A stretch of DNA of 57,641 nucleotides from Rubrivivax sp. GTDB lineage: Bacteria > Pseudomonadota > Gammaproteobacteria > Burkholderiales > Burkholderiaceae_C. The position numbers and the translations under genes are program-made. Below, one piece after another: positions 33,970-45,900 of this stretch. The stretch is taken from the NCBI GenBank assembly GCA_016788525.1, contig JAEUPD010000133.1:1-57641 (forward strand), given 5' to 3'. The notes under the pieces are model-generated. The model did no database searches. It was given only the letters and a program-made list of their open reading frames with translations, and was not told where the DNA came from. The first letter of the stretch is position 1; each line of letters opens with the position of its first letter.

Positions 33970-36900
33970 ATGGCCACGCTGATCCCGAACTACACCACCG
34001 CCCAGATCGCCGTCATGGGCACCGCGCAGATCGCGGCGCTGACGACCGAGGACTGGGCCGCGTTCAGCACGGCGCAGATCGCGGCGCTGAGCGGCACGCA
34101 GATCCCGGTCATCTCCACCACGGGCCTGCGGGTGCTGTCGACGGCGCAGTTCGCGGCCTTCGAGCCTGCGGACGTCTCGGCCTTCACGCCCACGCAGGTG
34201 CAGGCCTTTGCCACGCAGCAGGTGCGGGCGATGACCTCCAGCCAGGTCGGGGCGCTGGTCTCGGCGCAGGTGGCGGCATTGAGCACCGCGCAGGTGGTGG
34301 CCATCGACTCGGGCGACATCGCCGCGCTGGCCACCAGTTCGGTGGCGGCATTGAACAGCGCCCAGGTCGGCGCAATGGCCAGCGCCCAGATCGCGGCGCT
34401 GGAGACGGGCCAGGTCGCGGCGCTGTCCACCGCCGCCGTGCGCGGCCTCGGCTCGGTGCAGATCGCTGGCCTGGGCAGCGCCGACGTGGCCGCGCTCGGC
34501 TCGGCCCAGGTGGCCGCGCTCACCACGGCGCAGGTGCGCACGCTGTCCACGGCGCAGGTGCAGGGCCTGGAGAGCGCGGACATGGCCGCGCTCGGCACGG
34601 CCGGCGTGGGCGCGCTGGCCAGTCAGCAGCTCAATGCGCTGAACTCCGCGCAGGTGCAGGGCCTCACCGCGGCGCAGGTGGCCGCGCTCAACACCACCCA
34701 GCTCTCGCAGCTGGGCACCGCGCAGGTCGCCGCGCTCGAGACGGCCGACATCGCCGCGCTCACCACCGCGCAGCTGCAGTCGTTGTCCACCGCCGGCATC
34801 GCCGCGCTTTCCACCGCACAGGTGGCGGCGCTCACCACGGCGCAGGTGGCGGCACTGGGCACGCGGCAGATCGCGGCGATGGAGTCGGCCGATTTCGGCG
34901 CGCTGTCCACCGCGCAGGTGGGTGCGCTGTCCACCGCGCAAGTGGCCGCCCTCACCTCCACGCAGGCCGCCGGCTTCGAGACGGCCGACCTGGCCGCGCT
35001 GAGCACGGCCCAGGTCCGCGCGCTTTCCACCGGCGCCGTCGACGCGCTGACCTCGGCGCAGATCGAGGGCTTCGCCCCGGCGCAGGTGGCGGCGATGAGC
35101 ACCGCGCAGCTGGCGCGGCTGGACAGCATCAACGCCACGCAACTGGCGGCCCTGTCGACCGCGCAGGTGGCCTCGCTCGGCGCGGCCTACGGCGCCACGC
35201 TCACCACCGCCGACGTCGCGGCGATGGGCACGGCGCAGCTGCGTCTTCTGTCCACCGGCGCGATCAGCGGGTTGGACAGCGGCGACATCGCCGCGCTCAG
35301 CTCCGACCAGCTCAACGCGCTGACCACCGGCCAGCTGGCCGCCATCAGCACCGCCGCGCTGGCCGGGCTGGACGCCAACGACTTTGCCTCCTTCGGCACG
35401 CAGCGCCTGGCAGCGCTGAGCAGCGTGCAACTGGGCGCGCTGTCGGGCGCGCAGCTGAACATGCTCGGCACGCAGCAGATCGCCGCGCTCAGCGGCACGC
35501 AGATGCGCGGCCTGTCCGGGGCCGACCTCGACGCGCTGACGACGAGCCAGGTGCGCGCGCTGACGACCCAGCAGCTGGCCGCGCTCACCACCGAGCAGGT
35601 GGCCGGCCTCACCGGCGACATCGGCACGATGACGTCGACGCAGATCAACGCGCTGTCCACCGCGGCCATCGGCGCGCTCGGCGCGGCGCTGCCCTCGGCG
35701 GCCATCCTGACGATGACGCCGGCGGCGATCGCCGGGCTCACCACCGCGCAGCTGGACAGCCTGGCTGACAACGCCGCGCTGCAAGGCCTCACCACGCAGC
35801 AGATCGCGGCGCTGTCCACCGCGGCCATCGATTCGCTTTCCGGCGCCGAAGTCGCCGCGCTCACCAGTGCCCAGGTGCGCTCGCTGTCGGCGGCGCAGGT
35901 GCGCGCGCTGGGCGCCGACGTGGCCTCGCTGGAGACCGCCGACGTCGCGGCGATGAACGCCGGCCAGATCGGCGCGATGTCCACCACGCAGGTCGACGCG
36001 CTCACCGCCGGCCAGCTGGCGGCCATCTCCACCGCCGCCATCACCGGGCTGGCGGCCACCCAGATCCAGGCGCTGGGCGCCGACATCAACAACCTCGGCA
36101 CGGCGCAGTTCGCGGCGCTGGCCGGCAGCCAGATGGCCGCGCTCACCACCGCGCAGGCGGCCGGGCTCGAAGCTGCCGACCTCGCCGCGCTGCGTGCCTC
36201 GCAGCTGGCCGCGCTGACCACCGCCGCCGTGCAGGCGCTGAGCGCCGCGCAGATCCAGTCGCTGACGACGCAGCAGATCCAGGGCTTCAGCGCCAACCAG
36301 CTCAATGCCATGGGCACCGGCGACTTTTCGGCCATGGAGACGGCCGACCTCGCCGCGCTCACGCCCACGCAGATGGCCGGGCTGCAGACCGGCCTGCTGG
36401 CTGCCGTGTCGCAACACGCCTCGGTGTTCTCGTCGGCGCAGCTGGCCGCGCTCAGCTCGGCCCAGCTTTCGGCGCTTTCCGGCGGCAACCTCGGCAACCT
36501 GGGTGCCGACCAGATCGGCGGCACCGGCACGGCCAACATCGCCGCCATGACCACGGCCGAGATCGCCGCGCTCAGCACGGCGCAGATCGCGGGCCTGTCC
36601 ACGGCGCAAATGCGGGTGCTGGGCACCGACGACATCGTGGCGCTCACCGACGCCCAGCTGGGCGCGCTGCGCACGCAGCAGATCGCCGCGCTGATGACGC
36701 AGCAGTTTGCCGCGCTGTCGACCACCGACCTCAACCTGCTCAGCTCGGCACAGGTGGCCGGCTTCACCAGCGCGCAGCTGGGCACCCTCAGCCCGGCCGC
36801 GATGGCCGCGCTGGGCACCACGCAGTACGCGGGCCTCACCTCTTCGCAGCTGGCTGCGATCTCCAACGACCAGGCCGCGGCGCTGGAGACGGCCGACCTC

Positions 36901-39900
36901 GCCGCCATCCGTGCCAACCAGATCGCCGGCCTGCGCAATACCGCCGTGGCGGCGCTTTCCAGCAGCCAGGTCGCCACGCTCACCACCGAGCAGCTGGCGG
37001 CGATGAGCACGCTGCAGATCCGGGCCATCGAGCCCGATGACCTGGCGGCCATTGCCACCGGCCGCATCGCCGCGCTCGGCACCGCGCAGGTGGCGGCGCT
37101 GGCCACGCAGCAGCTGGCGGCGCTGACGACCGATCAGCTCAATGCGCTGGGCACCACGCAGACCGCGGCGCTGACGGCGTCGCAGATCGCCGGCTTCTCG
37201 CCCGCCTCGCTGGCCGCCTTCGGCACCCAGACCTTCGCCGCACTCACCTCGGCGCAGGTGGCCGCCATCACGCCCGACCAGATGGCGGCGATGCAGACGG
37301 CCGACCTCGCCGCGCTGACGACGGCACGCATGAGCGCCATCAACACCGCGGCCATCGCCGCGCTGAGTGCCGACCAGGTGGGCGCGCTCACCACGTCGCA
37401 ACTGCGCTCGCTGAACATCAACCAGATCCGCGCCATGCAGCCCGAGGACCTGGCGGGCCTTTCCAGCAGCACGCTCGGCACGCTGAGCACGACGCAGCTC
37501 TCGGCGCTGACCACCGCGCAGCTGGAAGGCCTGTCGGCCGGCCAGCTCAACGGCCTGACGGCCTCGCAGATGGCCTCGCTCACCGCGCAGCAGGTGGCCA
37601 GCCTCGAGCCCGGCAAGCTGGCCGGGCTGGGCACGACGCAGTTCTCCGGCCTCACCGCCGCTCAGGTGGCGGCGATGACCACCGCGCAGGTCTCGCAACT
37701 GGAAGGCGCCGACATCGCCGCGCTCGGCACGGCGCAGATCCGCGCGTTCGGCACCGCGGCCATGGTGGCGCTGGGTGCCGACCAGATCGCGGCGCTCACC
37801 ACCGCGCAGGCTGCGGCGCTTTCTGTCGAGCAGCTGCGCGCCATCGAAGTGGCCGACATGAGCGGCTTCACCACCGCGGCGCTGGCCGCGCTGACCAGCG
37901 GCCAGATGGCGGCGCTGAGCAGCGCGCAGCTGGCCGCGCTTTCCGGCGACCAGCTGGCGCAGATGGGCACGGCGCAGATCGCCGCGCTGTCCACCGCGCA
38001 GATCGCGGCGATGACGCCCGAGCAGCTGAATGAGCTGTCCACCGCGCAGTTCGCACGCATGACGGCCGCGCAGGTGGCCGCCATCACCACCGCGCAGATG
38101 GCGGCGCTGGAAGGCGACAACCTCGCCGCCTTCACCAGCACGCAGGTCGCCGCGCTGCGCACCGCGCAGATCGAGGCCCTGTCCGCCGAGGCGCTGCAGG
38201 CGCTGACCACCGCGCAGGCCGCGGTGCTTTCCACCGCGCAGGTGCGGGCCATCGAAGCGGCCGACCTGGCGCTGATGGAGACGGCCGACATCGCCGCGCT
38301 CGGCACCGGCGCCGTGGCGGCGTTGCGCGACGCGCAGGTCAACGCGCTCACCGGCGAGCAGCTGGCCGGCTTCGGCACCGCACAGGTGCGCGCGCTTTCG
38401 ACGGCGCAGTTCGCGCTGCTCGACGCCGACGACATGGCCGCGCTCACCACCGCGCAGGTGGCGGCCCTGTCCACCGCGCAGGTGGCGTCGCTGACCAACG
38501 CGCAGTTCGCGGCGCTCGGCAGCGACGACCTCGCAGCGCTGTCCACCGCGCAACTGGCGGCGCTGGCGCCGTCGAACATCGCGGCGCTCGGCGCCGACGT
38601 GGTGGCCGGGTTCACCACCGCGCAGGTGGCGGCGCTGACCACCGCGCAGATCGCCGCGCTGACCACCGCGCAGGTGGCGCAGCTGGAGACGGCCGACCTC
38701 GCGGCGCTCGGCACGGCGCAGGTGCGTTCGCTGTCGGGCGACCAGATCGACGCGCTCTCGGCCGACCAGCTGGGCGCGCTGCGCACGGCGCAGGTGGCGG
38801 CTCTGTCCACCGCGCAGGTGGGGGCCATCGACCCTGACCGGCTCATCGCACTCGGCACGGCACAGTTCGCCGCCCTCACCACCGAGCAGGTGGCGGCGCT
38901 CACCGCCGGCCAGTCGGCGGTGCTGGAGAACGCCGACCTGGCCGCACTTTCCACCGCCCAGGTGGCGGCGCTGTCGGCCACCACCCTGGTGGCGTTGGAA
39001 GGCGGCCACTTCGGTGCCCTGGGCACCACCCAGGCCGCGGCGCTGCGGGCTTCGCAGATCGCCGCCATCGATGCTGCCGACATCGCCGGCTTCGGCACCA
39101 GCAACCTCGCCGCGCTGAACAGCGCCGCGCTGCGCGCGCTCTCCGGCGCGCAGCTCGGGGTCATCGAGGCCGAGCAGCTGGCCCAGCTGGGCACCGCACA
39201 GATCGCCGCGCTGCTGACCGAACAGGTGGCCGCGCTCTCGCCGGCGCAGCTGGCGGGCCTGGGCACCTCGCAGTTCGCGGCCATGGGCACGGCCCAGATC
39301 GCTGCCTTCACCACCGCGCAGGCTGCGGAGATGGAGACGGCCGACCTCGCCGCGCTGTCCACCGCGCAGCTGCGGGCCATGGCGCCGGACAACGTGGCGC
39401 GCCTGAGCGTGGACGCCGTGCGTGCGCTTTCCACCGCGCAGGTGGCGGCGCTGACCACCGCGCAGGTGGCCGCGCTCACGCCCGAGCAGGTGGCCGGCAT
39501 GGACACGGCCGACCTGGCCGCGCTGTCGGCAGCGCAACTGGCGGCGCTTTCCAGCGCGCAGTCGGGCGCGCTCACCAACGACCAGCTGGGGGCGCTGGGC
39601 ACCGCGCAGGTGGTGGCCTGGGGCACCGCCGGCATCGCGGCGATGACGCCGGAGGCCATCGCTGCGCTCAACACCGCGCAGATCGCCGCCTTCAGCACGG
39701 CGCAGGTCGCCACGCTGACGGCGCAACAGGCCGCGGCGCTGGAGACCGGCGACCTCGCGGCGCTGTCGGCCGCCCAGGTGCGCGCGCTGACGGCCTCGGC
39801 CGTCGGGGCGCTGGCCCCGGCCGCCGTGGCGGCGCTGGGCACCGAACAGGTGGCTGCGCTCGGCAGCGCGCAGATGGCCGCGCTGTCGGCCGAGCAGATG

Positions 39901-42900
39901 CAGGCGGTCGAGACGGCCGACCTCGCCGCCATGACCACCACCCAGGTGGCGGGCCTGACGACGGTGCAGCTCGACGTGCTCGACACTTCGCAGCTGGCGG
40001 CCTTCGGCACGCGCCACATCGCGGCCATGACGACGGCGCAGATCGCGTCGCTGCAGCCCGACGACCTGGCCGCGCTCGGCACGGCGCAGATCGCCGCGCT
40101 CACCACCGCGCAGGTGGCGGCGCTCACCGCCGAGCAGGCCGCGGCGATGGAGACGGCCGACCTGGCCGCACTGTCGGTGGCGCAGGTGCGCGCGCTCAGC
40201 CCCGCCGCGGTGGCCGCGCTGCCGGCCGGCGCCATTGCCGCGCTCACCACGCAGCAGGCCGGCGCGCTGACCACGCAGCAGATCGCGCAGCTCAATGCCG
40301 ACCAGGTGGCCGCGCTGGAGACGGCCGACCTGGCCGCGCTCGGCGTGCCCCAGCTGGCCGGGTTCACGACGGCGCAGATGCAGGCGCTTTCCACCGACCA
40401 GCTGGCGGCGTTCACCACGCGCCAGGTGAACGGCCTGAGCGCCGCGCAGATCGCGGCCATCGAGCCCGACCGCCTGGCCACGCTGTCCACCTCGCAGTTC
40501 GCCGCGCTCACCACCGCGCAGGTGGCGGGGCTTGGCGCTGCGCAGGCCGAGCAGATGGAAACGGCCGACGTGGCCGCGCTTTCCACCGCGCAGCTGCGCG
40601 CGCTGGGCACCGAGGCGCTGGCGGCGTTGTCCACCGGCGCCGTGGCGGGCATGACGACGGCGCAGGTCGCCGCGCTCACCACCGATCAGGTGGCGGCGCT
40701 GCGTGACGAGCAGCTGCAGGCCGTGCAGACCGCCGACCTCGCCGCGCTGACCACCGCGCAGCTCGCTGCGCTGGGCACGCGCGGCATCGACCAGCTCGGC
40801 ACCGATCAACTCGCCGCGCTCACCACGCGCCAGGTGGCCGCGCTGTCGGCCGACCAGGTGGCGGTGATCGACGCCGACCGCCTGGCGGCGATGGGCACGT
40901 CGCAGTTCGCCGCGCTGACCAGTGCGCAGGCCGCCGCGCTGACGGCCGATCAGCTGGCGGCGACCGAGACCGCCGACCTCGCCGCGCTTGGCACGGCGCA
41001 GGTGCGCGCCCTCACCAGCGCCGGTCTGGCCGCGCTGGGCGACGCGCAGATCGCGGCGCTCACCACCGCGCAGGTGGCGGCGCTCACCACGCGCCAGCTT
41101 GCCGGTCTGGCCGCCTCGCAGGTGGCGGCCATCGCCACCGACGACGTGCGCGCGCTCGGCACGGCGCAGGTCGCCGCGCTCACCACCGAGCAGGTCGCGG
41201 CGCTGACGAGCGCCCAGCTGCTGGCCATGACGAGCACGCAGTTCGGCGTGCTGAGCGTCGAGCAGCAAGGCGCCATCGACCCGGCCACGCAGGCCGCACT
41301 GGGCAGCGACCAGTACCGCGCGATGAGCACGGCGCAGATCGCCGCCCTCACCGCCGACCAGGTGGCCGCGCTCGGCACCGGCATCGTCAGCGTGCTCAGC
41401 ACGGCGCAGGTGCGGGCGTTCGGCAGCGATGCGCTGGCCGCGCTGTCCTCGGCCGCCGTGGCGGCGCTGACCACCGCGCAGGTGGCCGCGCTGACCACCA
41501 CGCAGGTCGCGGGCCTGAGCGAGACCACGCTGCAGGCCCTGGCCACCGACGACGTGGCCGCGCTCACCACCGCACAGCTGGGTGCGCTGTCGGCAGAGCA
41601 GCTGAACATGCTCGGCACCGCGCAGCTGGCGGCGCTCACCACGCGCCAGGTGGCTGCGCTCAGCGCCGGCCAGGTGGCGGGGCTGGATGCCGCCGACCTG
41701 GCCGCGATGGGCACCGCGCAGTTCGCCGCGATGACCACGGCGCAGATCGCCGCGCTCACCGCCGACCAGGCCGCCGCGCTGCAGACGGCCGATGTCGCCG
41801 CGCTGTCCACCGCGCAGGTGCGGGCGTTCAGCAATGACACGATGGCTGCGCTCACCACCGACGCGCTGGTGGCGCTGACCACCGCGCAGTCGGCCGCGCT
41901 GACCGCCGGCCAGATCGCCGCCATCAACCGCGACCACCTTGCCGCGATGCAGACGGCGGACATCGCCGCCTGGGGCACGCAGCAGCTCAATGCGCTGGGC
42001 GACGAAGGCCTGGCGGCTCTCAGCACCGACCAGCTGGCCGCGCTCACCACGCGCCAGGTGGCCGGCCTCACCGACGGCATGGTGGCCGCCATGGCCGGCG
42101 AGCGCCTGAACGCTTTCGGCACCGCGCAATTCGCCGCGATGACCACGGCGCAGATCGCGGCGCTCACCGAGTCGCAGGTGGCCGGCCTGCAGACGGCCGA
42201 CCTGGCCGCGCTCGGCTCGGCGCAACTGCGCGCGCTCGCCGACGGGCAGATCGCCGCGCTCACCAGCGACCAGGTCTCGCGCCTGGGAACCGCGCAGGTG
42301 GCGGCGCTGGCCACGCAGCAGCTGGCGGCGATGGAGGCCGACGACTTCGTCGGCATGACCACCGCGCAGTTCGCCGCGCTCACCACCGCGCAGGTGGCGA
42401 GCCTGGCTGGCGACAAGATCGCCGCGATGCAGACTGCCGACATCGCCGCCCTCGGCACGGCGCAGGTGCGCGCGCTCGGCGGCGATGCGATGGCCAACCT
42501 CAGCTCGGCCGCGGTGGCCGCGCTGACCACCACGCAGCTGGCGGCGCTGACCACGGCGCAGGTGGCGGCGATTGCGCAGGACGCGCTGGCGGCGCTGCCG
42601 ACGGCGAGCGTCGCGGCGCTCACCACCGCGCAGGTGGCCGCGCTCAGCGGCGACCAGCTCTCGGCGCTGGCCACCTCGCAGTTCGCGGCACTGACCGCCA
42701 CGCAGGCTGCGGCGATGACGCCCACGCAGATCGGCAACCTGGCAGCCGCGAGTCTGGCGGCGCTGGGCACGGCGCAGTTCGCCGCGCTCACCACCGCGCA
42801 GGTGGCGGCCATGAGTGGCGACCAGATCGCCGCGCTGGAGACCGCCGACGTGGCGGCACTCACCTCCAAGCAACTGCGGGCGCTGTCCAACGACCAGCTC

Positions 42901-45900
42901 GCCGCGCTCACCACCTCGGCGGTGGCGGCGCTCACCACGCAGCAGGTGCGTGACCTGGCAACGCACCAGATCGCCGCGCTGGAGGCCGCCGACCTGGCCG
43001 CGATGGGCACGGCGCAGTTCGCCGCGCTGACGGCCGCGCAGGTGGCCGCCATCACCGACAACCAGGCCGCGGCGCTGGAAACCGCCGACATCGTGGCGCT
43101 GGGCACGGCCACCATCGGTTCGCTCAGCAACGCAGCGATCGCGGCGCTGGGCACCTCGGCGGTGGCGGCGCTCACCACGGCGCAGATCCAGGCCATGGGC
43201 ACGCGCCAGATCGCCGCGCTGGAACCGGGCGACTTCGCCGCGCTCACCACCGCGCAGGTGGCGGCGCTGACGACCACGCAGGTCTCGCGCCTGGCCGCCG
43301 AACAGGTGGCGGCGTTCGAGAGCGACGATCTGCGCGTGCTGAGCAACGCGCAGCTTCAGGCGCTGACGACGAACCACATCGTTGCGCTGACCTCGGCCGC
43401 GGTGGCCGCGCTGACCACGGCGCAGGTGCAGGCGCTGACCAGCGTGCAGATCGGTGCGATGGAGGCCGACGACCTGGCGGCGATGACCAGCGACCAGTTC
43501 GCCGCGCTCACCACGGCGCAGCTGCCGTCTCTGACCGCCGGCCATGCCGCCGCGCTGGGCAGCGACGACCTGGGCCTGCTGTCCACCGCCCAGGTGGCGG
43601 CCATCGGCACCGCGGCGATCGCGGCGCTGTCCACCTCGGTGGTGGCGGCGCTCAGCACGCAGCAGGTGGCCGGCCTCACCACGGCACAACTGCGGGCGCT
43701 GGGCAACAACGCCATCGCGGCGCTGGAAACCGACGACCTGAACGTGCTCTCCAGCCGCCAGGTGGCGGCGCTGGCCAACAGCCAGGTGGCCGCGCTCACC
43801 ACCGACCAGCTCAGTCAGCTCGGCACCGACCAGTTGGTGGCGCTGTCGACCGCGCAGCTCAACGCCATCAGCGCGGCCAACCTGGCGGCGCTGACCACCG
43901 ACCAGGTGCGCGCGCTCACCGCCGCGCAGGTGACGGGCCTGTCGGCCACGCATGTGGCGGCGATGCAGACCGAGGACATGGCGGCGCTGCAGGCCTCGCA
44001 GGTGGCGGCGTTGTCCACCGCGGCGATCGCGGCGCTGAGCACGAGCCTGGTCGATGCGCTGGACAGCACGCAGCTGCAGGCGCTGACCAACACGCAGCTG
44101 CGCGCCCTCACCACCACCGTGGTGGCGGCGCTGGCCAGCGATGACCTAAACGCGCTCACCGGCACGCAGTTCGGTGCGCTGACCACCGCGCAGATCGCCG
44201 CGCTGACCACCGACCAGCTGAGCAACCTGAGCGGCACGCTGCTCAGCGCGATGGGCACGGCGCAGCTGACGGCCATCGCCCCGGCGCGGCTGGCGGCGCT
44301 CGGCACGGACGACTTCGCCAACCTCAGTGCCACGCAGCTGGGTGCGCTCACCACCGCCCAGGTGGCGGCGATGGAGACCGAGGACCTGGCATCGCTCACC
44401 GCCACGCAGGTGCGCGGCTTCGGCACCGCCGGCATCGCGGCGATGAGCGCGGCGCAGCTTCAGTCGCTCACCACCGACCAGGTGGCGGGCCTGTCGACGG
44501 CGCAGATCCGCGCCATCGAGACCGCCGACCTCGCCGCGATGGAGACCGAGGACCTGGCCGCGCTCGCCGCGATCCAGCTGCCCGGCCTTTCCACCGGCCA
44601 GATGGCGGCGCTGACGACGGCGCAGTTCACCAACCTCACCAACACGCAGCTCGCGGCCCTGTCGACGGCGCAACTGAACGCGCTTTCGACGACCACCCTG
44701 AACGCCCTCGGTTCGGCGCAGTTCCAGGCGCTGGCCACGGCGCAGATCGGCGGCCTCACCACGGGCCACGTGGCGGCGCTGGAGACGAGCGACCTCGCCG
44801 CGCTCAGCGCCGACCAGGTGCGCGCCTTCGGCACCGCGGCCATCGCCGCGATGACCGCCGGCCAGCTGCAGGCGCTGACCACCGAGCAGGTGGCCGGCCT
44901 GCGCACCAGCCAGATCCAGGCCATCGAGGTGGCCGACCTGGCGGCGATGCAGACGGCCGACATCGCCGCGCTGACCACCGCGCAGATCCGGGCGCTGACC
45001 AGCGCCCAGGTGGCGGCGCTGACCACCGACCAGCTCACCAACCTGGGCACGGCACAGGTGGCGGCCATCGGCACGGCGCAGATCGGCAGCATCGACAGCG
45101 GACGCCTGAACACGCTCACCACCGAGCAGTTCGCGGCGCTGACCAGCGGCCAGATCGCCAACCTCGGCACCGCCCAGGTGGCGGGCCTGACGACCACCGA
45201 CCTGGCGGCGCTGGGTACCGCGCAGCTGCGCGGCTTCACCACCGCCGGCATCGCTGCGATGGGGGACGCGGCCATCGAGGCGCTGACCAGCGCCCAGGTG
45301 CTGGGCCTGACGACGCAGCAGGTGCGCGCCATCGGCACCGCCAGCATCGATGCGCTGGAGACCGCCGACCTCGCCGCGATGAGCGTGAGCCAGGTCGCCG
45401 CCTTCACCGGCGACCAGCTCGGCGCGATGACCGCCGGCCAGCTGCAGAGTCTGACCACCCGGCAGGTGCAGGCGCTGTCCATCGGCCAGGTGAACGCGCT
45501 GAGTGCCGGCGACCTGGCTTCGCTGACCACCACGCAGTTCGCGGCGCTGACCACGGCGCAGGTGGCGGCGATCAACGCCACGCAGGCCGCGGGGCTGGAG
45601 ACGGCCGACATCGCGGCGCTGGGCACCGCGCAGGTGCGGGCCTTCACCACGGCCGCGATCAACGCCCTGAGCACCGATGCGCTGGCAGCGCTGAGCACCG
45701 CGCAGGCGGCGGCGCTGACCGCGGCGCAGGCTGCGGCCATCGACGTGGCCGACATCGCGCAGATGCAGACCCAGGACGTGGCCGCGCTGAACGCCAGCGT
45801 GCTAGCCTCGCTGACCACGGCGCAGATCGATGCGCTGGCCACGGCGCAGCTGGCGAACCTCACCACGCAGCAGGTGGCGGCGCTGACCAGCGACCAGCTG

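Noticed and set aside
35187-43346. Other long reverse frames (35187-37106, 37662-40682, 40950-43346), rich in Ala/Ser/Val
   Set aside because: Same cause: another reverse frame of the octad repeat lacking stops. Composition mirrors the forward repeat.
33823-43953. Reverse-strand open frame of 3376 codons opposite the giant repeat gene
   Set aside because: It is a by-product of the 24-bp repeat: the forward codons never give a stop in this reverse frame. Its translation is Arg/Gly/His-rich and has no ribosome-binding site or family features.
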